A DNA stretch of 64,000 nt, from contig CAZTAL010000085.1 of NCBI GenBank assembly GCA_964611525.1, positions 15,668 through 79,667 on the forward strand, written 5' to 3'. Numbering within the stretch: position 1 is the stretch's first letter; the number at the start of each line of letters is the position of its first letter. This document shows positions 55,836 through 63,855 of this stretch, in pieces. Position numbers and translations under genes: made by a program. The notes under the pieces are model-generated. The model was not told the origin of the DNA and did not search any database. It was given only the letters and a program-made list of their open reading frames with translations. Source of the stretch: JAAYJR01 sp964611525. Its GTDB lineage: Bacteria; Bacteroidota; Bacteroidia; Bacteroidales; Prolixibacteraceae.

Positions 55836-57488
55836 ATGACAAAATTATTTACATTTTTGGCTTTATTTTTTTGTGCGACATTTGGATATTCACAAGTTAA
55901 GAAAGAAAGCAATTCATCCCCCCTCAATCTTAATAAAACTGAAAGGTTGGAGTGGTTTAAAGAATTGGGGTTTGGCATGTTCATACATTTTAGCTTCGAC
56001 AGCCAGTTAGGGATAGTAATAAGCCATTCTATGGCCGGAGCCTCGAAAGATTATCTCAACCGCTTTGTAAACGAATTGCCAAAAACATTTAATCCGGCTG
56101 AATTCGATCCATATGAAATTGCAACTCTTGCCAAACTCGCCGGCATGAAATATATTGTTTTCACTACGAAGCATCATTCAGGATTTTGTATGTGGGATAC
56201 CAAGACGACAGATTTTAACATTATGAATACTCCTTATGGCGAAGATATTCTCGATAAATATGTTAAAGGGGTACGGAAAGCAGGTCTTGCAGTCGGATTT
56301 TATTATTCACCCGAAGATTTTAATTTTCTTTATGAAAACGGATTACAGGTACGGAGACGTTTTCCTGAGCCATTACCTTCTCATATAATGAATAATTACC
56401 TTGAACTTGTTGAGCTTCAATGTATGGAACTGATGGCACAGTATGGAGATATAGATATCATCTTCTTCGATGGCGGCGAAGGACCATTACAGGAAAAATG
56501 TAAAGAAGTAGTATGGAATCTGCAGCCTGACATAATTGTTACAAGAGGAGCTATGAAAACACCGGAGCAGACAATTTTAGGTATTACTGCGGAAGAACCA
56601 TGGGAATCTTGTATAACAATGGGTACTCAATGGGCATATAAGCCTACTAATGAATCTTATAAACCAGGAACCAGACTTATTGAGATACTTATTGAGACAC
56701 GTGCAAAAGGTGGTAATTTATTATTGAATGTCGGTCCCCGCCCAGATGGTCAACTACCGGTTGAACAGGAGGAAATACTTCGTGAAATTGCAGCATGGAA
56801 TTTTATTAATCATGAAGCAATTGAAAATGTAAGTCCGTGGATCATCCCTAACGAAGAAAATATCTGGTTTACATGGAAGCCTGCTGAAAAAACTTTGTAC
56901 GTCTTTTTAACTAAAATCCCTGATTGGCCGAGAGGTTTACGGAAGGATTTTACAATTAAATCCGTTTATACAGCCGGAAATAGCGAAATAAGTGTTCTGG
57001 GACAATCAGGTGAACTGGTAGAGTATAATCCCGGGACAGATGCGAAAGCTTATTCGGAGCAGAGAGAGGACGGTTACCATATATCCTGCGTCAGGGCACA
57101 AAGAATTTATAATAACCACAAGTGGCATAATCCGGTTGTTATGAAAATTTCAAACGTCTCACCTGCTTTGGAACCGCCGGTGATTACCACACATAATGCT
57201 GAAAAAATATTCAGGGATAAACCTCAGTTGGTATTTAAAGGAGAAATAATCGATACAGGCGATTCAGAAACACTTCAGGTAGGTTTCCAATACCGTAAAT
57301 ATGCCGGATTTGTGGAAGAACTTGAATCGGATGAATGGAGTGAAACGGAAACAACAGAAATATCCGGTACGGGAATGTTCTATATAAAACCTGATATTAA
57401 AGAAGATGAAAAAGAATGGCAGGTAAGAGCTTTTGCCAGACATCCAAAAATGAAAGTATATGGAGATATTATAAGGATAAAATATTAA
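55836..57488 (+). CDS. GH29-like alpha-L-fucosidase
   Basis: 550 residues from the ATG at 55836, with signal peptide (FLALFFCATFGYSQ). GH29 features: GMFIHFSFDS, KYIVFTTKHHSGFCMWDTK, DILDKYVKGVRKAGLAVGFYYS, and the nucleophile segment GDIDIIFFDGGEG. LIETRAKGGNLLLNVGPRPDG closes the domain. The C-terminal part has carbohydrate-binding-like beta strands. It releases terminal fucose. An upstream ATG at 55719 would place 39 basic residues before the signal and is unlikely. Confidence 0.9.
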   Translation: MTKLFTFLALFFCATFGYSQVKKESNSSPLNLNKTERLEWFKELGFGMFIHFSFDSQLGIVISHSMAGASKDYLNRFVNELPKTFNPAEFDPYEIATLAKLAGMKYIVFTTKHHSGFCMWDTKTTDFNIMNTPYGEDILDKYVKGVRKAGLAVGFYYSPEDFNFLYENGLQVRRRFPEPLPSHIMNNYLELVELQCMELMAQYGDIDIIFFDGGEGPLQEKCKEVVWNLQPDIIVTRGAMKTPEQTILGITAEEPWESCITMGTQWAYKPTNESYKPGTRLIEILIETRAKGGNLLLNVGPRPDGQLPVEQEEILREIAAWNFINHEAIENVSPWIIPNEENIWFTWKPAEKTLYVFLTKIPDWPRGLRKDFTIKSVYTAGNSEISVLGQSGELVEYNPGTDAKAYSEQREDGYHISCVRAQRIYNNHKWHNPVVMKISNVSPALEPPVITTHNAEKIFRDKPQLVFKGEIIDTGDSETLQVGFQYRKYAGFVEELESDEWSETETTEISGTGMFYIKPDIKEDEKEWQVRAFARHPKMKVYGDIIRIKY

Positions 57489-57640
57489 GGACTTATATAT
57501 AAAACACTCATTTGAATTAAATCAACCGATAAAAAATTAACATATTTAAAAAATTTCTTTCCTGATAGGCTATACAGAATTTGTCAGCTATTCAAAAAAA
57601 ATTAATTTAGCAAACCTTAAATTTAATCAAATTCAAGGTT

Positions 57641-58867
57641 GTGAAAAAAGTAAAGATCAAGTTGCACTGGCAAATCCTGATAGCTCTCGTTCTGGCGGTT
57701 ATTTTCGGATACTTTGCTCCTCAGTGGGTTAAATATGTTGCATGGACAGGAGATATTTTTTTAAGAGCGCTGAAAATGATAATTATCCCCCTTATTTTCA
57801 GCTCAATAATCAGTGGTGTTACCAATATGGGTGAATCCCAGAATCTCAGGAGGCTCAGTCTAAAAACCATCTTATATTACATATCCACCAGCACTATTGC
57901 TATTATCACCGGACTTGTTATAGTCAACTCTGTCCAACCCGGAGTGGGTGCTGATCTGGGTTTTGAGAAGTCAGTAGAAAATCTGGCTGAGGAGTCAATT
58001 ACCGTGAAAGATTTTTTTACCAGGTTGATACCTGATAATATTGTGGATGCAATGTCTAAAGGTGATATTCTTCCCGTTATTTTTTTCGCAATACTTTTTG
58101 GTTATTTTATTTCTGTCAGCAGGACAAAATATAAAAATTCACTGACTACTTTTTTTAATGCCATGTTCGAAGTGATGATGAAGCTGACACTTTTGATTAT
58201 CAAATTTGCACCAATAGGGATATTTGGTATTGTTGCCGGTGAAGTAGCGACTAATTCAGAAAATTTAGCCAGCATTGCAGGCAGCCTGGCTATCTATACT
58301 TTATGTGTTGTTGGGGGATTACTGTTTCATGCATTTATCACCCTGCCACTTATAATGCGATTTGTAGGTAAGGCCAGACCTTTTGCCCATATGAAAAATA
58401 TGGCTACTGCCCTGCTTACTGCTTTTTCTACTGCGTCCTCCAATGCCACACTCCCACTTACCATAGACGCACTCGAAAATAATTCCGGAGTTTCAAATAA
58501 AATTTCGAGCTTCATTCTTCCGCTGGGAGCTACTATTAATATGGACGGTACGGCACTTTATGAATGTATGGCAGCAATGTTTATTGCCCAGGTATATGGG
58601 GTCGGACTGGCATTCGGACAGCAAATTATGTTGGTTGTACTGGCATTACTGACTTCCATAGGTGTAGCGGGAGTTCCCATGGCCAGCTTAATAATGCTGG
58701 TAGTGGTACTTAATACGATGGGACTTCCGCTGGAGGGAATCGGGTTGATTTTGACAGTTGACCGGATACTTGACATGATAAGAACATCGGTTAATGTATG
58801 GAGTGATAGTTGTGGAGCTGTTGTCATTGCCCGTTCAGAAAATGAACTTACCAATGTTGCATTATAA
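57641..58867 (+). CDS. Dicarboxylate/amino-acid:cation symporter (DAACS)
   Basis: 408 residues, eight TM helices plus two reentrant hairpins. Family motifs: SSNATLPLT (the serine-rich hairpin), INMDGTALYECMAAMFIAQ (substrate site) and RILDMIRTSVNVWSDSCGAV. It imports glutamate, aspartate or dicarboxylates with Na+ or H+. The start is a GTG at 57641 (GTGAAAAAAG), with no nearer ATG before TM1. It is the last gene of the plus-strand run. Confidence 0.92.
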   Translation: MKKVKIKLHWQILIALVLAVIFGYFAPQWVKYVAWTGDIFLRALKMIIIPLIFSSIISGVTNMGESQNLRRLSLKTILYYISTSTIAIITGLVIVNSVQPGVGADLGFEKSVENLAEESITVKDFFTRLIPDNIVDAMSKGDILPVIFFAILFGYFISVSRTKYKNSLTTFFNAMFEVMMKLTLLIIKFAPIGIFGIVAGEVATNSENLASIAGSLAIYTLCVVGGLLFHAFITLPLIMRFVGKARPFAHMKNMATALLTAFSTASSNATLPLTIDALENNSGVSNKISSFILPLGATINMDGTALYECMAAMFIAQVYGVGLAFGQQIMLVVLALLTSIGVAGVPMASLIMLVVVLNTMGLPLEGIGLILTVDRILDMIRTSVNVWSDSCGAVVIARSENELTNVAL

Positions 58868-58891
58868 TATAGTGTTCTTCAATAAAGTCAA

Positions 58892-59083
58892 GAGTCTGAT
58901 TTAGAAAGTTTGCTGACACGGCCCTCCTAAATAAATCATGAGGACGAGGCATAATGAAGTCAGCAGAATATATAGTCAGAATTCAGATAGATAGCCGAAG
59001 GGATCATAAATACGAGGTCTTTCATATTAAAATAAGAGGATAAAGCCCTGCCGAGTAGATCAGAAGGATGAGGTCCGGCTTTT
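58892..59083 (+). repeat. Palindromic repeat element and three related GATCA...GAGG units
   Basis: In the 285-bp gap after the symporter gene. 58892-58923 nearly matches the left arm of the 45-kb palindrome (GAGTCTGATTTAGAAAGTTT with GCTGAC). Three similar words follow: ATCATGAGGACGAGGC (58937), GATCATAAATACGAGGTC (59002-59019) and GATCAGAAGGATGAGGTC (59058-59075). The last sits inside an AAAGCC/GGCTTTT hairpin (59042-59083) that resembles a terminator. No gene is seen. Confidence 0.65.
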
Positions 59084-59152
59084 GAAAAATAATTGTAAGA
59101 GCTTATGTTTAAATAAAAAGTTCTATATTAGTCCGGTAAATTTTAATAATTT

Positions 59153-59788
59153 ATGGAAAGCCTGATATTATTGGGGGTATTGCTTGGCCTGGCCGGCGGG
59201 ATTGGTGCTACAGCCTGGTTTTTCAGGAATAGAAGGTACCGGGAATCTCACGATCAGTCAGTTATATTGCTTGATAAGATACAAAATGTTTGTAAGTTAA
59301 TTACTGTTGAAGGGGAATTCTCAGAAGTTTTTGCCCATCGTGATGGAAAAAGTGTATTTTTCAAACTTCTACAACTTAAGAAAAAAGCTTTGCTTATCGT
59401 AAAAGCAAAAGTCCTTATAGGTTTCGATCTGGCAAAGATCCATATTAAGATGGAATCTTCAAAAAGACAAGTTATACTTTCAGATTTTCCTGATCCGGAA
59501 ATAATGAGCATGGAAACAGATTTGGAATATTATGATGTTCAAAAAGGTATTATTAATAAGTTATCTGAGGATGATCTGACAAATATGAACAAAAAGTCCA
59601 AAGAGTTCATACGTAAAAAAATTGAGCGGAGTTACCTTTTTGATATTGCAAGGAATCAGGCCGCCGAAACCATCGCTGTGATAAGGCATCTTATCGACTC
59701 GGTAGGCTGGAAACTGGAAACTGAAGATATTGAGTTACCACGACTTGCCAATAAAGAGAACAATAAATCAGATGGAAATATTCGATGA
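59153..59788 (+). CDS. DUF4230-family membrane-anchored protein
   Basis: 211 residues with an N-terminal TM (about 3-22), then a soluble domain with KLITVEGEFSEVF, FKLLQLKKKALLIVKAKVLIGFDLAKI and VILSDFPDPEIMS. This is the DUF4230 pattern; function unknown. It converges on ftsY with a 52-bp gap. Confidence 0.8.
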   Translation: MESLILLGVLLGLAGGIGATAWFFRNRRYRESHDQSVILLDKIQNVCKLITVEGEFSEVFAHRDGKSVFFKLLQLKKKALLIVKAKVLIGFDLAKIHIKMESSKRQVILSDFPDPEIMSMETDLEYYDVQKGIINKLSEDDLTNMNKKSKEFIRKKIERSYLFDIARNQAAETIAVIRHLIDSVGWKLETEDIELPRLANKENNKSDGNIR

Positions 59789-59840
59789 AAATATTTTTCG
59801 CTTTTTAATGATTTGCTCAGGAAAATAAGTAACTTAATAA

Positions 59841-60791
59841 TCAGGAAAAAAGTGAATCTACAAACTCTCGTCTTTTAAATATTTCGAGATGTTCCAGTTT
59901 TTCACCAATCCCGATATATTTCACTGGAATTTTGAACTGATCGGAAATTCCCAGAACCACTCCCCCCTTAGCAGTTCCGTCGAGCTTTGTAAGAGCCAGA
60001 GCTGTTACATCTGTAACTTTAGTGAATTGTTTGGCTTGTTCAAAGGCATTCTGACCGGTGGAACCGTCGAGGATAAGCAGAACTTCATGCGGTGCGCCGG
60101 GGACTATCCGGGATATTACTTTTCTTATCTTACCAAGTTCGTTCATTAAATTCGCTTTGTTGTGCAAACGTCCGGCGGTATCAATAATTACTATATCCGC
60201 TCCATGTGCTTTGGCGGAAGAAATTGTGTCAAAAGCCACAGAAGCAGGATCAGATCCCATTTTTTGTTTTACCAGAGGGACGTCCACACGTTTTGCCCAT
60301 ATTTCCAGTTGCTCAATAGCGGCAGCCCTGAATGTATCAGCCGCACCCAGGTAAACGGATTTTCCCGTTTGTTTGAATTTATATGCCAGCTTGCCTATGG
60401 TAGTAGTTTTTCCAACTCCATTGACTCCTACAACCATTATTACATAAGGCTTTTCGGTATCCGGAAGATCAAAATCAGACATATCCTCAATGTTATTTTC
60501 TTCCAGTAGTCCGGTAATTTCTTCTTTAAGGATGTTGTTCAACTCCTCTGTTCCCAGATATTTCTCTCTTGCAACCCGTTCCTCTATCCTCTCAATAATT
60601 TTTAAGGTAGTTTCAACTCCCACATCTGAAGTGATCAATACTTCTTCCAGATTATCAAGCACCGTTTCGTCAACCTTCGATTTACCTGCAACGGCACGTC
60701 CCAGTTTTTTAAAAATACTTTCCTTTGTCTTTGAAAGTCCCTTATCAAGGTTATCCTTATTACTTTTGGAAAAACTTTTAAATAAAGCCAT
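59841..60791 (-). CDS. ftsY: Signal recognition particle receptor FtsY
   Basis: SRP receptor GTPase that delivers ribosome-nascent chains to SecYEG. NG domain complete: GVNGVGKTTT (G1), DTFRAAAIEQL (G2), DTAGRLHN (G3), TKLDGTAKGG (G4) and a final IGIGEKLEHLEIF segment. The long acidic A domain of E. coli is absent; 316 residues is the usual short form. It lies downstream of rpmB-rpmG-DUF4295, which is conserved in Bacteroidota. Confidence 0.97.
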   Translation of the reverse strand: MALFKSFSKSNKDNLDKGLSKTKESIFKKLGRAVAGKSKVDETVLDNLEEVLITSDVGVETTLKIIERIEERVAREKYLGTEELNNILKEEITGLLEENNIEDMSDFDLPDTEKPYVIMVVGVNGVGKTTTIGKLAYKFKQTGKSVYLGAADTFRAAAIEQLEIWAKRVDVPLVKQKMGSDPASVAFDTISSAKAHGADIVIIDTAGRLHNKANLMNELGKIRKVISRIVPGAPHEVLLILDGSTGQNAFEQAKQFTKVTDVTALALTKLDGTAKGGVVLGISDQFKIPVKYIGIGEKLEHLEIFKRREFVDSLFS

Positions 60792-60885
60792 TATATTTTT
60801 TATTTGAAGTCACTAAAAATAACAATAATTTTTTCAATCATACCTGCAGGTAAATTATAAACAGTCAGTATGAAATAAAAAATTT

Positions 60886-60918
60886 AAAAAGCCTCCACCG
60901 ATTGATGAAGGCTTTTTT
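60886..60918. terminator. Terminator-like hairpin between DUF4295 and ftsY
   Basis: Stem AAAAAGCCT (60886-60894) with AGGCTTTTT (60909-60917), T-run on either strand. It may end transcription after the small-protein operon and so make ftsY depend on its own promoter. Confidence 0.8.
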
Positions 60919-60981
60919 CGTATCCTTTAAAAATAAATTTAAGTTTTACTCTATAAATATGAGAGCCTAAACAGAATCTTA

Positions 60982-61131
60982 TTATTTGAAATAATCTTTA
61001 ACTCTGTCATTTACGATAATTTCTTCTTTGAATATATATCCACCGGTCTTGGGTGATTTTACCATTTTAATAACTTTGGAATGACCTTTACCGGCACCTT
61101 TTTGTATCGTCGCAACTGTTTTCTTTGCCAT
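60982..61131 (-). CDS. DUF4295 small protein
   Basis: 49 residues, read on the minus strand from the ATG at 61131: MAKKTVATIQKGAGKGHSK, then MVKSPKTGGYIFKEEI, ending VKDYFK. The very basic DUF4295 peptide occurs almost only in Bacteroidota, next to rpmG, and is proposed as ribosome-linked; this position supports it. Its start lies 8 bp after the rpmG stop. Confidence 0.9.
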   Translation of the reverse strand: MAKKTVATIQKGAGKGHSKVIKMVKSPKTGGYIFKEEIIVNDRVKDYFK

Positions 61132-61139
61132 AATAAATT

Positions 61140-61328
61140 CTATTTTATTTCTTTATGAACAGTAACCCGTTTTAGAATTGGATTATACTTTTTAATCTCT
61201 AAACGTTCAGGCGTATTTTTTCGGTTTTTAGTAGTGATATAACGGGAAGTACCCGGCATTCCGCTATTTTTATGTTCAGTGCACTCCAGAATAACCTGAA
61301 CCCTGTTTCCTTTTCCTTTTTTTGCCAT
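61140..61328 (-). CDS. rpmG: 50S ribosomal protein L33
   Basis: 62 residues. VQVILECTEHKNSG and SRYITTKNRKNTPERLEIKKYNP match L33. Only one Cys, so this is the zinc-free form. It lies between rpmB and DUF4295, with 12-bp and 8-bp gaps. Confidence 0.96.
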   Translation of the reverse strand: MAKKGKGNRVQVILECTEHKNSGMPGTSRYITTKNRKNTPERLEIKKYNPILKRVTVHKEIK

Positions 61329-61340
61329 TTCCCTTTGTTT

Positions 61341-61583
61341 TTAAATTTTATCAATGTATCCTTTTTCCTTTGCTTCCTCGATAGCAGCTTTTACTCCTTT
61401 TTTATTGATAGTCCGGATGCCTGCTGCGGAAACGGTTAAGTGAATCCAACGGTCCTCTTCAGGAATATAGAATTTCTTTTTGAACAGGTTAATGTTAAAT
61501 TTCCTTTTTACCCTGCGTTTTGAGTGGGATACATAATTTCCCACTATGGCTTTCTTACCTGTTATCTGACAAACTCGTGACAT
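61341..61583 (-). CDS. rpmB: 50S ribosomal protein L28
   Basis: 80 residues, MSRVCQITGKKAIVGNYVSH followed by the basic KRRVKRKFN and WIHLTVSAAGIRTINKKG, as in L28. First gene of the rpmB-rpmG-DUF4295 block. It lies 180 bp from the divergent DUF456 gene. Confidence 0.96.
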   Translation of the reverse strand: MSRVCQITGKKAIVGNYVSHSKRRVKRKFNINLFKKKFYIPEEDRWIHLTVSAAGIRTINKKGVKAAIEEAKEKGYIDKI

Positions 61584-61763
61584 TTCTAAAAAATTTCTTG
61601 ATGTACAAATTGGTACGCTATTTTAGCGGGATGCAAAGAAAGTACTTTTTTAATTAATAATCAAGTTGCGCGATTAATTTTTAATGATACAATAAACATT
61701 TGGTTGTTAATTTCACAATTATTACAAAACTCTCACTATTTTAGTCGCTAAATTATCAGAAAA

Positions 61764-62243
61764 ATGGATTACTTACTGATCGGACTTGGAATTATTTTTA
61801 TTATTGGAGGAATCCTTGGAAGTGTGCTTCCTGTGCTTCCGGGGCCACCACTGAGTTATGTCGGATTACTTTTATTGCATTTTACTGAAAGGTACCAGTT
61901 TTCTTCAAGATTTTTGATTATCTGGGCAATTATTACTGCTGTTGTATATGCTTTGGATTATATTATTCCTGCTTATGGTACAAAAAGATATGGCGGTAGC
62001 AAACGCGGCGTCTGGGGTAGTGTGATCGGTCTTGTAGTAGGACTTTTTTTCTTTCCGCCTCTCGGTATTATTATCGGCCCCTTCGTGGGGGCAGTCATAG
62101 GGGAATTAACTTTAGGCCTGGATTCCCGTACAGCCTTCAGATCAGGATTTGGTTCTTTTGTTGGATTTTTAGCAGGTACTCTGATGAAGCTGATAGCAGC
62201 AGGACTAATGGCATGGTATTTTGCCAGAGAGCTGATCTTTTAG
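61764..62243 (+). CDS. DUF456 membrane protein
   Basis: 159 residues, about five TM helices. The DUF456 pattern is clear: GIIFIIGGILGSVLPVLPGP PLSYVG near the start, AYGTKRYGGSKRGVWGSVIG in the middle, FPPLGIIIGPFVGAVIGEL after it. Glycine-rich helical hairpins; function unknown. Confidence 0.88.
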   Translation: MDYLLIGLGIIFIIGGILGSVLPVLPGPPLSYVGLLLLHFTERYQFSSRFLIIWAIITAVVYALDYIIPAYGTKRYGGSKRGVWGSVIGLVVGLFFFPPLGIIIGPFVGAVIGELTLGLDSRTAFRSGFGSFVGFLAGTLMKLIAAGLMAWYFARELIF

Positions 62244-62401
62244 GCAATATTTTTAGCCATGGTATAAATGCCGGAAATTTATTATGGATGAAGTATTTTT
62301 AGCCCTCGTTATTAATTCTGGAGTATAAAATAAATTTATATAAACAGGACTTGAAACCATACTATAATGATATCCAATTAACAAGAGTTAATAAATTACC
62401 C

Positions 62402-62501
62402 TAATAATAAAAATTATAAATGTCCGGGAAAATTCGAAATTCTGATATTCAGGGTTCTAAACGATTCATTAATAAATAATCAATAATAAATTATAAATGT
62501 C
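62402..62501. repeat. Two AT-rich repeat words upstream of tRNA-Ser
   Basis: Units near 62402-62424 and 62481-62501 share AATTATAAATGTC; the second is the exact 21-mer also at 2114-2134. They lie in the 288-bp gap between the DUF456 gene and the tRNA. I see no gene there. TATATTTTC (about 62510-62518) could be a weak tRNA promoter. Confidence 0.45.
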
Positions 62502-62531
62502 AGAGGGATTTTATATTTTCGCGAATATAAT

Positions 62532-62619
62532 GGAGAGTTGCCGGAGCGGTCGAACGGGGCAGACTCGAAATCTGTTGTCCTGCTTAGCGGGACCGGGGGT
62601 TCGAATCCCTCACTCTCCG
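62532..62619 (+). tRNA. tRNA-Ser(CGA)
   Basis: 88 bases. The acceptor GGAGAGT pairs with ACTCTCC, followed by discriminator G. The anticodon loop CTCGAAA has anticodon CGA at its centre, reading UCG; a long variable arm (class II) and GGTTCGAATCC T-loop are present. CCA is not encoded. It is a common integration site for mobile elements, and phage-like debris lies just downstream. Confidence 0.95.
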
Positions 62620-62746
62620 CACATGAAAAATGTTAATCATTGATATATTAATAGTTATCTTCCTTATCCTTTCTATTTAATCAACATTTAGTCAACCAGC
62701 ATAAAAAAATTCCTTTTTAAAGTAAATTTTTATGCTTAAATTTGAA

Positions 62747-62817
62747 TTGTTATTCGTTGCCAGAATAACAATATTTGAATTTAGAGGATTGGTAAAATTT
62801 ACCGCCCTCTTTTTTTT
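62747..62817 (+). terminator. Hairpin and terminator downstream of tRNA-Ser
   Basis: First a perfect 9-bp stem, TTGTTATTC/GAATAACAA (62747-62771), then AGAGG (62783-62787) and GGTAAA with TTTACC and CCTCT (62806-62810) followed by eight T's. The second is a strong plus-strand rho-independent terminator. They could end the tRNA transcript or belong to a small RNA between 62620 and 62817. The rest of the 320-bp gap 62620-62939 includes GCCTTAAA twice (62819 and 62829). Confidence 0.7.
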
Positions 62818-62939
62818 GCCTTAAAACGCCTTAAAATTGAATTTTCTGTTTTATGTTGTAGAGCAGTTTTTGTTCTGTCCTAAATGTTATTTTTTTTGCA
62901 TTTTGAAATCTAGTTTTACACTTTTTTGTCAAAGAAAAC

Positions 62940-63482
62940 TTATCTTATTTTGCTTGTTAATTTGTGATAGAATTGGATATCAAAAGTATTGATAGAGTTG
63001 TTGATATTCCTGGAGTTCAGAACATCATACAGTTTTAATTCTGCTGCAAAAAGGAATACATAGTATTTTACTTTTAAGTGTGTCCGTGTTAAGAGTATAT
63101 CTGTTACTTTTCCGGTCTTTCTGTCTAATCCTGTTAACAGTTGCCAGGTCTTTAAATCATTGCTCCCGAACACATAGAAACCCGCATAAACACTGTCTTT
63201 TGTCTCTATTTCACACCTCTGGATTGCCCTGTGTAAAAGAGTAAAATCAACTTCAACATCCAGCTTGCAGGGCCTGGTTGCAAGCATGACTGATTTTACA
63301 GTTGTCTCATTACTGTCAATTGATATGCTGTAAACCCCGTCAGCACTGCTATCTTCGCGTAAAACCAATAGTTCAGGATAATAATTTATAAGTATCCTGT
63401 ATGATTCGCTTATTTTATGCCAATATCCTGATTCAAAAGAAAATACATAAGAATATTCATAATCATTATTAGTAACTATCAA
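62940..63482 (-). pseudogene. N-terminally truncated phage-like protein fragment
   Basis: 180 residues with no ATG at the start: the frame opens only at a TTG (63482), four codons after an in-frame TAA. The content (YSYVFSFESGYWHKIS, GVYSISIDSNETTVKSVMLA, YAGFYVFGSNDLKTWQLL) resembles C-terminal parts of large Bacteroidota phage virion or tail-associated proteins as I remember them; I cannot confirm it here. A decayed prophage piece beside a tRNA gene is plausible. Confidence 0.45.
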
Positions 63483-63507
63483 TTTGTTGTTTTTTTATCA
63501 AAACCTA

Positions 63508-63653
63508 TTTTTGACAATAATAGGTACTTTTTTACACCTACTTTTGACAGATTGTCAACCATTTGCACTAAACTTATATGATTTAGCCGGAAAGAATAAT
63601 TATATACGCCTTAAATATCAAGGTTTGGAAGGCCTTTTGACAGTTGTGTCAAA
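63508..63653. promoter_or_regulatory. TTGACA dyads upstream of the phage-like fragment
   Basis: TTGACA-GAT-TGTCAA (63544-63558) and TTTGACA-GTTG-TGTCAAA (63636-63653) are dyads with the same half-site; a single TTTTTGACAA is at 63508-63517. They look like operators of an absent regulator. A CCTATT/AATAGG hairpin surrounds the first half-site. The rest of the 373-bp gap (63483-63855) has GCCTTAAA at 63608 and 63664 and no gene that I can see. Confidence 0.5.
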
Positions 63654-63812
63654 TCTGTAACTTTCTTGCCTTAAATAAATAACTGTGTCAATTCAGCAAC
63701 CATGTGTATATCCATTTTTGTTTCGATGTTGTATAGAACAAGACAACTAAGAACAGAACAAAAAACAATAATTATCTGAAGCATTTCTGATGCTATTATT
63801 TCTTTTTTTTAA

Positions 63813-63848
63813 AACCATTTTCACTGATTCAAACGATAGCAAATGGTT
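63813..63848 (-). terminator. Terminator-like hairpin after the terminal CDS
   Basis: AACCATTT (63813-63820) pairs with AAATGGTT (63841-63848). On the minus strand it lies 8 bp after the stop of the partial gene, with only a short T-tract. Confidence 0.45.
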
Positions 63849-63855
63849 CATTTCA

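Noticed and set aside
62940..63482. An intact phage gene
   Set aside because: The frame has no ATG start, opens just after a stop, and no other phage gene is adjacent; a truncated fragment is more consistent.
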